DNA of 7,934 nt from an archaeon. Lineage in GTDB: Archaea; Halobacteriota; Syntropharchaeia; Alkanophagales; Methanospirareceae. The notes below the pieces were generated by a model. That model had not been told where the DNA came from. It searched no databases and saw only the letters and a list, made by a program, of their open reading frames with translations. The position numbers and the translations under genes were made by a program. The stretch lies in assembly GCA_030019325.1 (NCBI GenBank), contig JASEFB010000083.1, forward strand, positions 1 through 7,934, written 5' to 3'. The number at the start of each line of letters is the position of its first letter. Position 1 is the first letter of the stretch. This document shows, in pieces, positions 1 through 6,600 of the stretch.

Positions 1-99
1 CCACCATCAAATAGAAAAATATTTAAGTAATCAAAGACTATCTCCGAAAGTCAAGATAAAAGAATAAAAAAGGAAAAAATTCCCCTTTACCCGCCCATT
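1..99. other. AT-rich intergenic stretch, nothing recognised
   Basis: I see no coding sequence, RNA gene or convincing promoter here. The stretch is AT-rich with several A-runs and lies beyond the outermost tail fragment. A weak imperfect inverted repeat around 70-90 (AAGG, an A-run, then CCCCTT) could be a terminator-like fold but is not strong. Confidence 0.4.
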
Positions 100-156
100 T
101 TATTCCAATCTTATTGTGGGTATCCAGTTGTCGTATTTCTTTCCATTGGCATCAAA
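100..156 (-). pseudogene. Orphan tail fragment C of the shared C-terminal module
   Basis: Read on the minus strand, this encodes FDANGKKYDNWIPTIRLE followed by a TAA stop (100-102). It matches the last residues of the giant surface protein (ends WIPAIRLE) and of the PLD-like protein (ends WIPAIKLFL). Only about 18 codons of the ~130-codon module are present. There is no start codon or upstream module, so it is a remnant and not a gene. On the coding strand it is preceded by the AT-rich linker at 157-183, where the similarity to the full module breaks off, at the same codon as in fragment B. Frame and stop are intact, so the duplication is either recent or kept by recombination. Confidence 0.75.
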
Positions 157-183
157 CTTTTCTTTTAAAAAAACCTTTACTAA
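157..183. repeat. AT-rich inverted-repeat linker, copy 1
   Basis: The plus strand reads CTTTTCTTTT, a run of A, then CCTTTACTAA. The same linker recurs at 276-303 with a 2-nt length difference. TTTTCTTTT followed by the A-rich half forms an imperfect palindrome resembling the outer arms of the 3186-3253 element. On the minus strand it supplies a run of seven T, so it could also act as an archaeal T-rich terminator. Confidence 0.55.
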
Positions 184-188
184 CAACT

Positions 189-209
189 TTTTTTACCTTC
201 GGTAAAAAA
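189..209. terminator. Perfect 9-bp hairpin between the tail fragments
   Basis: TTTTTTACC (189-197) and GGTAAAAAA (201-209) are exact reverse complements around a 3-nt TTC loop. The T-run present in either orientation suits a transcription terminator, possibly a backup for the PLD-like gene read on the minus strand. It is flanked by near-identical CCTTTACTAA (174-183) and CCTTGACTAA (210-219), suggesting a small insertion between duplicated flanks. Terminator function is inferred from structure only. Confidence 0.45.
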
Positions 210-215
210 CCTTGA

Positions 216-275
216 CTAAAAATAGAGTCTAATTGCTGGTATCCAGTCGTTATATATTTTTCCGTTGGCATCAAA
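216..275 (-). pseudogene. Orphan tail fragment B of the shared C-terminal module
   Basis: The minus strand encodes FDANGKIYNDWIPAIRLYF and then a TAG stop (216-218), a second detached copy of the tail seen in both large proteins of this window. Its Trp codon (243-245) is 119 bp from that of fragment C and 85 bp from that of the intact PLD-like gene, so three tails lie in tandem. The upstream ~110 codons are missing and no start is visible. The last residues differ between copies (RLE, RLYF, KLFL), so these are diverged paralogous ends and not fresh duplicates of one gene. Confidence 0.75.
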
Positions 276-303
276 CTTTTCTTTTAAAAAGAAACCTTTA
301 CTA
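276..303. repeat. AT-rich inverted-repeat linker, copy 2
   Basis: This is the second copy of the linker at 157-183: CTTTTCTTTT, AAAAAGAAA, CCTTTACTAA. It overlaps the TAG stop of the PLD-like gene (301-303). Read on the minus strand just after that stop it gives TTTCTTTTT, a plausible T-rich archaeal terminator for the gene. The near-palindrome (TTTTCTTTT against AAAAAGAAA) parallels the outer arms of the element at 3186-3253, but without the inner GC-rich hairpins. Confidence 0.55.
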
Positions 304-696
304 AAGAAACAACTTAATGGCAGGGATCCAATCATTGTATTTCTTACCATTGACATCGATGAATTCCGTACAGTTTATCCAGCCATTCGCTGTCGGCAGT
401 GCGGACGTGTGATGGATTTGCGGATACGAGCCTGTTATAATGGTGTAGTTGTATGTTTCACCAGCGAGAAGTGTGAAAGAGTTGTTAAATGATATGTTGT
501 GCCAATCGCCTACATATCCTTTCCAAGTTGCTGTGGCATTCCAGGTTGCGTTCCAGATCTTTGCGTATTCGGTATGCCCACCAGTGCCTGTGCATGGATA
601 GGTGTAAAGCTTGGATACAGTAATTGTTCGATTTGGCTTGATTGTGCCATTGTGCGTACCGGAGATGCTTGGGTATGCGCCTGGACCGGTATCGAA
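301..696 (-). repeat. Shared C-terminal module, copy in the PLD-like protein
   Basis: Residues about 622-752 align along their whole length with the C-terminus of the giant surface protein (nucleotides 3265-3666). Shared blocks include YPSI-GTH-GTI-PN-TITV, KLYTYPC-GTGGHTE, GYVGDWHN, TGSYPQIHHT, LPTANGWINC and YNDWIPAI. Similarity also holds at DNA level, for example a 23-nt identical stretch around the ANGWINC codons. Two conserved Cys (about 656 and 730) could form a disulfide. The predicted character is beta-rich and sequon-rich. I recall similar tails in ANME-1-type archaeal proteins but know no assigned function. Anchoring, sorting or ligand binding are possibilities. Confidence 0.85.
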
Positions 697-2559
697 GCCA
701 AATTTCGCTAACGGGCCATTATACCAATCATATAAGAACACGTTAGTATAATATTCGCCTACGTCTTCATTTTCGATAATCAGACCCGCTTCTCTGTTGT
801 TTCTCGGACTGTATTCATTCCAATTAATGCTTGAAATCAAAACTCTGTTACGGTCTACAATTACCCCCTTATTATGTGTCTTGTTGATACCCATCGCTTC
901 ATCATCTATTAACTTTGCTTCAAGGGTTAGATTTTCATCCGTGGCAATACCTCTGACATACTCAATTGTTTCTTCATTATGCTCCTTCTCGTACCGGGAA
1001 TCCAATAATATCTTTACCTCACATCCTCTCCTTGATGCGTTGATCGCAGCCTCTAAGAACAGATTTGGTTTTGGGTCTGCATCGGTCCCCCAGTCCTTGT
1101 AGATATAAAGCTGCTCCACATAAACAGATTTCTTCGCTCCTTTTATCATGCCAATAATAGATTTTGTCTGCATTAGCGAGGTATCAGGAGCTAAGACAGG
1201 AGAGATATTAAACTCACCAGAAATAATTTCGCTATTAAAAGGATGGGAGTAATTGCCGGTTGGGATTGTGCGGTTTGGCACGAAATCAGGAGGAGGAGAG
1301 CCATATTTATTCCCGTAGATTGAATCGTTTGCGGTGAATGGGAAGCTGTCTTTGCTTTCGGGCTTCCAGTCTTCAAAGAATACCCCGCTGAAATAATTTG
1401 TTACATTTGAATTGTTTATAATAACGCCCCAGCCTCTGTTCCCAAAGGTATTATTAGTAGGCACACCTGTATTCTTCCAGTTCTCTGACATTACTATCGT
1501 CGTTTCATTGTCTATAAGTGCGTATTTTGCATGATTGAACGCATATCTGTCATGAATACCTCTGTCTTCGTCGTCTATCATAAACCTGACCGCTCCACCT
1601 GCGGTAACGGTTTGGTTTGCAATATACTTTTCTTCATCAGCAATCCCATTTACCGGGTCACCTTCAAGCATTATTCTGACTTCAACGCCCCTTTTTATTG
1701 CCTCTATTATATGGTCCATCAGATAGAAATTGTGAAATTGGTAAACGTTCAAATAAATTGATTCCTGTGCGTTATCAATTGCATTTGCAATCTCGATGAA
1801 ACTACTATCCGGGGATGTAAATACCGTTACGTTCCCGTCAAAACTGAATGTCTCATAAGGGAAGTGCGACTGCCCAACGACGTATACTCGATAATCATCC
1901 CAATCCGCAGATGAGTTTGTATCCTCATATTGCGCGGTTGTCTCGTTTCTGTCCCGCTCTAAGATTACACCTTCGTCTACGTCTTTCACTGGGGTACCGG
2001 ACCATCCAGCTCCTGCATACACGGAGTTACCATAAATCACAACATCTATTATCTCGCCCTTCTCATCCTTCAGGATTACTTCATCACCTGTATTAGCTAA
2101 TTTTACGCCCCCATAAGTGTTTATCATATTTGGCGTCGGGTCAGAATCCACACCATATTCAAAATCTGCGTTCTGAAGCATCTCATCATAAAATGCAGTT
2201 GCATTATAAGCGAGATATAAACTACCACCAGCATCTATATTCGCCCATGATGGAAATGTTATAACGCCCTCCCCATCAGTTATCTGCCATTCACCGATAT
2301 TAATTGAGCTTTCGGTGGGATTGTGTATCCTTATAAACTCACCGTCAGTGTCCCCTTTCAGATAGGTATCATAGTATATTTCTGTAACTATCACCTTTTC
2401 GAATGTGCCTGGTGCTGATAAATTTGCAGTGCCCTCACCGTTGAAGGCAATTCCTATGATTATAATTGCCAAAATTATGACTTTACGTCTATCGTAGGCG
2501 TGGTTACCTGCTCCACGTAGCTCATCAATTCTGCCAACAGATTTTTTCTGGCTTGCCAT
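301..2559 (-). CDS. Secreted lamin-tail / phospholipase D-like protein with two HKD motifs
   Basis: This 752-residue protein has a positively charged N-terminus (RRK, residues 24-26) and a short hydrophobic stretch (27-39), consistent with a signal peptide or N-terminal anchor. A lamin-tail domain follows (about 55-180). Two PLD-like halves come next: HxKxxxxD at H343/K345/D350 with S358-x-N360, and H562/K564/D569 with S577-x-N579 and NRE at 588-590. Both catalytic motifs are complete, so one chain could form a full active site and cleave phosphodiester bonds. The substrate (extracellular DNA, phospholipid or other) cannot be read from sequence. Many NxS/T sequons fit an exported archaeal glycoprotein. 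The C-terminus (about 622-752) is the module shared with the giant protein at 3265-7934. The ATG at 2557-2559 is the only good start; I see no clear Shine-Dalgarno. The family assignment is firm; the location outside the membrane is inferred. Confidence 0.9.
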   Translation of the reverse strand: MASQKKSVGRIDELRGAGNHAYDRRKVIILAIIIIGIAFNGEGTANLSAPGTFEKVIVTEIYYDTYLKGDTDGEFIRIHNPTESSINIGEWQITDGEGVITFPSWANIDAGGSLYLAYNATAFYDEMLQNADFEYGVDSDPTPNMINTYGGVKLANTGDEVILKDEKGEIIDVVIYGNSVYAGAGWSGTPVKDVDEGVILERDRNETTAQYEDTNSSADWDDYRVYVVGQSHFPYETFSFDGNVTVFTSPDSSFIEIANAIDNAQESIYLNVYQFHNFYLMDHIIEAIKRGVEVRIMLEGDPVNGIADEEKYIANQTVTAGGAVRFMIDDEDRGIHDRYAFNHAKYALIDNETTIVMSENWKNTGVPTNNTFGNRGWGVIINNSNVTNYFSGVFFEDWKPESKDSFPFTANDSIYGNKYGSPPPDFVPNRTIPTGNYSHPFNSEIISGEFNISPVLAPDTSLMQTKSIIGMIKGAKKSVYVEQLYIYKDWGTDADPKPNLFLEAAINASRRGCEVKILLDSRYEKEHNEETIEYVRGIATDENLTLEAKLIDDEAMGINKTHNKGVIVDRNRVLISSINWNEYSPRNNREAGLIIENEDVGEYYTNVFLYDWYNGPLAKFGFDTGPGAYPSISGTHNGTIKPNRTITVSKLYTYPCTGTGGHTEYAKIWNATWNATATWKGYVGDWHNISFNNSFTLLAGETYNYTIITGSYPQIHHTSALPTANGWINCTEFIDVNGKKYNDWIPAIKLFL

Positions 2560-2650
2560 AATTCTATACCAACAATGTGATCATTTTCATCGTATTCTAA
2601 TCTAGCTAATAGCTGGAATCCAATTACCGTAAATGATAAACGTGTTTGGT

Positions 2651-2658
2651 TTTATATA
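2651..2658 (+). promoter_or_regulatory. Archaeal TATA box for the PaREP1 gene
   Basis: TTTATATA lies about 26 bp upstream of position 2680, the expected transcription start, giving a short leader that begins at the ribosome binding site. It supports the ATG at 2697 as the true start, because an in-frame TTG at 2646 would lie upstream of the promoter. No clear BRE was identified. Confidence 0.55.
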
Positions 2659-2680
2659 CTATTGTAACGTATTACTATAA

Positions 2681-2685
2681 GAGGT
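2681..2685 (+). promoter_or_regulatory. Ribosome binding site deciding the PaREP1 start
   Basis: GAGGT is complementary to the 16S anti-Shine-Dalgarno sequence and ends 11 nt before the ATG at 2697-2699. No comparable site precedes the in-frame TTG at 2646, so the shorter 162-residue product is preferred. Confidence 0.55.
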
Positions 2686-2696
2686 ACTACATAATA

Positions 2697-3185
2697 ATGA
2701 CAGCAGCTTCTATCACCCTGCCTGCAAAGCTCGGTGAGAAACTAAAAGCGAAAGCAGATGAAACAGGATACCTGCCCGAGGAGTTAATCGTCGAGCTTAT
2801 AAGCGAGAGTTTGGATGAAAAGGTTGACCCAGAAGACCTTGTAGAACATTACGAGACACTGGGTGAGAAATATCTAACAGAAGCGAAAGAGTTGTTGAAG
2901 GAGGGCAACTTAGTACAGGCGTCCGAAAAGTTCTGGGGTGCATCGGCACTTGCAGTGAAGAGGGCTGCAGCGAAGAGAGGGCTAATATTAGAGAAACATG
3001 GGAGTTTGTGGGATTTCGTAAGTCTGCTTTCACGGGAGAGTAAGGATAAAGAGATTGTTAGACTTTTTAGTGTGGCGAATGCCTTACATAGAAACTTTTA
3101 TGAAGCGCAGATGAATAAAGAGGTGTTGGAAATCGTTGCAGAAGATATTGAGAAGCTCATTGAAAAGTTGCGGAAGATTTCATAA
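2697..3185 (+). CDS. PaREP1-family (HEPN-like) protein with RHH-like N-terminus
   Basis: This is a small soluble protein of 162 residues. Residues 4-42 (strand SITLP, then two amphipathic helices) look like a ribbon-helix-helix DNA-binding fold. Residues about 45-160 are all-helical and match the archaeal PaREP1 family: EKYLTEAKELLKEGN and QASEKFWGASALAVK at 57-88, and LHRNFYE at 130-136. PaREP1 is generally regarded as HEPN-like. Consistent with that, R94 and H101 form an R-x6-H pair, the spacing of HEPN ribonuclease motifs. Known PaREP1 genes occur as many dispersed copies in archaeal genomes, with no firm function. A nuclease or toxin-like role, with the N-terminus giving DNA binding or self-regulation, is inference. 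A longer TTG start at 2646 would add 17 Tyr-rich residues and is rejected on promoter and RBS position. Transcription is divergent from the PLD-like gene and convergent with the giant gene. Confidence 0.85.
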   Translation: MTAASITLPAKLGEKLKAKADETGYLPEELIVELISESLDEKVDPEDLVEHYETLGEKYLTEAKELLKEGNLVQASEKFWGASALAVKRAAAKRGLILEKHGSLWDFVSLLSRESKDKEIVRLFSVANALHRNFYEAQMNKEVLEIVAEDIEKLIEKLRKIS

Positions 3186-3253
3186 AAAACTTTCTTATGT
3201 GGGGCTCCGCCCCACGACCCCGCAAGCCCTGTAAGGGCTTAAAAGAAAGTTTT
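3186..3253. repeat. Nested inverted repeat: outer stem enclosing two hairpins
   Basis: The outer arms AAAACTTTCTT (3186-3196) and AAGAAAGTTTT (3243-3253) are perfect 11-bp complements. Inside lie two perfect 7-bp hairpins with 3-nt loops: GTGGGGC/GCCCCAC (3199-3215, loop TCC) and AAGCCCT/AGGGCTT (3224-3240, loop GTA), separated by 8 nt. The single strand would fold as a three-way junction. The element starts immediately after the PaREP1 stop and ends 11 nt from the convergent gene's stop. It could be a bidirectional terminator, a REP/MITE-like palindromic element, or a structured RNA. The structure is read directly; function is not established. Confidence 0.75.
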
Positions 3254-3264
3254 ATCAAAGAACT

Positions 3265-3666
3265 TTACTCCAATCGTATCGCAGGTATCCAGTCGTTATA
3301 TCGCTTGCCATTTGCGTCTATAAATGAAGTGCAGTTTATCCAGCCATTCGCTGTTGGTAATGATGGTGTGTGATGAATTTGAGGATAAGAGCCTGTGCGT
3401 ATGGTGTAATTGTATGTTTTATTTGCCAATAGAACACCCGTCTTATCAAAGGTAGTGTTGTGCCAATCGCCTACATAGCCGTTCCATGTGCCACTTGCTA
3501 TCAATGTTTCGTTTTCATAGAGTTTGATGGACTCGGTATGTCCTCCCGTTCCAGCGCATGGATAGGTGTAAAGCTTTGTTACAGTAATTGTTTGATTTGG
3601 TGTGATTGTGCCGGTATGTGTTCCCATGATACTTGGGTAAGGATTGGTTGGTCTTCCTGTATCAAA
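3265..3666 (-). repeat. Shared C-terminal module, copy in the giant protein
   Basis: This encodes the last ~133 residues, starting near FDTGRPTNPYPSI and ending WIPAIRLE. It is the full-length counterpart of the PLD-like protein's tail (301-696) and the likely relative of tail fragment C, which also ends RLE. Two Cys match those of the other copy (in YPC and WINC). Because the bodies of the two proteins are unrelated, this module is a portable unit. Confidence 0.85.
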
Positions 3667-6600
3667 GACCCCTCCGGGCTCAACAATACTACCACTGATC
3701 ACAAACGAATGCGAACCTTCTCCAAGCTCTATCGAGCTCTGCAGCTTCATGTCAATTCCATCTAAAGTCAAAATAACATCGGTAGGTGTTCTTGAAGGAT
3801 CCCAAGTCAAAGTTGTTGTCTCCCCTGTTGGAACGCCTACGCTTAGATTCCATGCCATCCGTTCTCTGTTTATCTCTGTTGCGTAAATGTCATCCAATAT
3901 CAGTATGACCTTGCCTTGAATCGGAGTCTGAACGAAGGTATCATATCCTGAATCATAGCCGTCAGTTGCGTTTGGATGTAAGCCGAAAGTGACAGGTTCT
4001 AACTGGTTTGTTGCAGAGATTGAAAGATTCCATCCCCCGGTTGTTAGGATTTCAGCTGATTTTATCTTCATTACCGTTGGCACTGTCTTCGCTTTCACCT
4101 CGGTTGAAATAGCTTTACCCACCGTAACGACTGTATCCATTGTAACAAACACCCATGCAGACCTCCCGGGTTCGATTATATCCGTTTCTACGAAAGAGGG
4201 TGCAACCCACGTAACTGCTGGTCTTTGGGGCACTTGATTTGGTATATCAGATATACTGAGGTTCTCCATGCCAACAGTGCCAACCATGTTCCAACCTGCT
4301 TCTAAAATTAGGGTTGTATTGGTGATTGACTTTCCAGTAACACTTATCGTGGTATCTGCGGGCGTAAACACCCAGTAGCCTATTTTCGGCTCTACTTCTC
4401 CTACTTTAACAAAAGAAGGAGATTCCCAGGTCACAACAGGCATCGTGTCCAAAGTAGGAATGCTGCCAAATATCGCATCCACAGAACAGTTATCAGGTAT
4501 AAGAGGCAGTGAAACCATGTTCCAGCCTGCCTTCAGGTCTATGCAGTATTCTTGATATTCCAACAATTCAGCCGTTACCGTCAATTCATGACCACCTTCA
4601 CCAAGTTGCGAACCTGAAGATAAGACCTCATCACCTTCAAAGATGGTTAGATTAACGTTAGAAGGAACATCCCAGGACAAAGTGGTTGTTTGACCTGTCG
4701 GGACTCCTACTGACAGATTCCATGAAACAGATTCATTATAACATCGTGTCTTCTTTATGCTCTTTGAATAGATGTTATCAAGGATTAGTATGACCTTTCC
4801 CTGAACTGGAGTCTGTGCAAAAATGTCATATTCCGGGTCATAGCCATCGGTTGCGTTTGGATGCATCCCCACGACTACCGGCTCTAATTGGTTGGTTGCC
4901 GAGATGGTCATGTTCCAAGAGATGTTTGGAATGCCCTCTTCTGATACTGTTACTGTTGCTTGGTCATACACAGTGCCATTTCTTACTATTATATTAGTTG
5001 CTCCCTCTGCGAATGCTGTGAAATTCGTAGTTGCAGTTCCATCTGCACTTGTTATTGCGGATACAGGGGTTACGGTTCCAACGGTGGTGTTCAAGCTTCT
5101 CCATGTGATAACAACGCCAGCCATTGTTCCGCCAAATTGGTCGTATGCAGTTGCCGTGAATAGTTGTGTATCACCGATGTTCAATCTCGCCGTTGAAGGT
5201 GATACTATAATTGATGTCAAGACTGAAGGTGCCGAAGTAGTAGTGAACGACCACGTATAAGCACTCGTCAATGGATTACCTGCGAGGTCCTGTGCACCTG
5301 TGCCAATCGTCACGGTGTATATCGTGATGTATGCGAGATTTGCGCCGGGTGTGAATGTCATTGTATTCCCAGCCCAACTAAAGGTTCCAGCCACACTTGG
5401 CGCAATAGAGAATGCAGCTTCTACTGATGCTGCTGTGTTCATTGCTTCGCTAAATGTTGCGCTGATTGTCGTGCTTACCGCAACATCCGTAGCGCCATCT
5501 GCCGGCGATACCGAGATTATGGTTGGTGGTGTTGTGTCTGGTGCTACCGTTATCGTATCCTCACCTTTAACAGTATCTATTATGCCCGATGCATTGTTTA
5601 TCGACCCAGAAACAGAATAATCTCCAGCGGCTGCGCTATTTGGAACTGTCAAGCGGTATATCACCGTCTTTGTTTCCCCCGCGTTGACTGTCATCCATAA
5701 CCATTGATATTTCGTTGTGTGGAACGTACTAGCATCGTCACTCATTCTTGTTAAGGTCCACCCAGCGGGTATATCTTCATCTAAAACCAATGCTTGAGTG
5801 ACGTTATTGGTTATTGTAACCGTAATGTTTGTGGATTCTCCCGGAGCCAAGGTTTGTTTCTCTATATCACGAGTGGCATTTGCAGATTTTGGTGCTGGAG
5901 CAGTTACAATTTCAAACACACCATCCTTAACGGTATGTGGTATTGGGTTACCACTTGCATCAGATAATTTCTTCACATCGAGGTCTAATGGACTTGTCTG
6001 ACCTGCGCTACCCACTGCTTTCAGTGTAGCATAAGCGAAGACAAAATCTCCCGTCTTTCCTGTTGCCGAGAACCATATCATCTTGGTCACGCCTGCGGTG
6101 TTATCTATCGCTGATGTCACGGAGCCAAGGTCTCCGTCAGATACACTGTCAACAATCACCACATCTTTGTCATAAGACAGCCAGATGCTGGCTGCGCCTA
6201 AATTAGTGACATCTGTGATGTTGATAGGCACTGTGACCGTTTCGCCGGTGTTTGCTGAGGCGTCTGAGATAGATACGAGTGCGCCTACTATTTCAGAGAC
6301 CACAACCGTTGCAGTGTCTGTCAGTGATTGATTTCCTGCTATTACATAAGTTGTTCCCTCTGCGAGTGCTGTGAAAGTCGTAGTTGCGGTTCCATCCGCA
6401 CCCGTTACTACAGATGATGGACTAACAGTTCCAACGGTTGTGTTCGTGCTCGTCCAAGAGATAGTAATCCCTGCCATTGGATTCCCATATTGATCGCATG
6501 CGGTTGCCGTGAATTGTTGTGTGCTACCGACAGCCACACTTGCTGTTTCAGGTTCGACCGTGATGGTTGTTAGTTCTGATATTTCTTCCGATACAGTTAC

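Larger units (their letters stand above)
2560..2696. promoter_or_regulatory. Divergent promoter region between the PLD-like and PaREP1 genes
   Basis: The 137-bp gap separates two genes transcribed away from each other, so both promoters should lie here. The best element is the TATA-like sequence at 2651-2658. On the minus strand the same site reads TATATAAA and could serve the PLD-like gene with a leader of about 70 nt; a second minus-strand candidate is TTTATCAT at 2633-2640. No strong operator-like palindrome was found; AGCTAATAGCT near 2606-2616 has only 4-bp arms. Confidence 0.5.

Noticed and set aside
265..711. Plus-strand open frames of 75 and 70 codons opposite the 3' end of the PLD-like gene
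   Set aside because: They are antisense to the conserved shared module, lack promoter or RBS and have no recognisable protein character; the minus frame explains the sequence.
2606..2616. AGCTAATAGCT as an operator
   Set aside because: The arms are only 4 bp and nothing else nearby supports a binding site.
2646..2696. TTG-initiated N-terminal extension of the PaREP1 protein
   Set aside because: It would begin upstream of the TATA box and encode a Tyr-rich stretch without family match; the ATG at 2697 has an RBS at a workable distance.
3460..6001. Several plus-strand open frames of 60-122 codons inside the giant gene
   Set aside because: All lie opposite well-defined PKD, Ig-like, cohesin and repeat modules and look like shadows of the low-complexity Thr/Val-rich coding strand.
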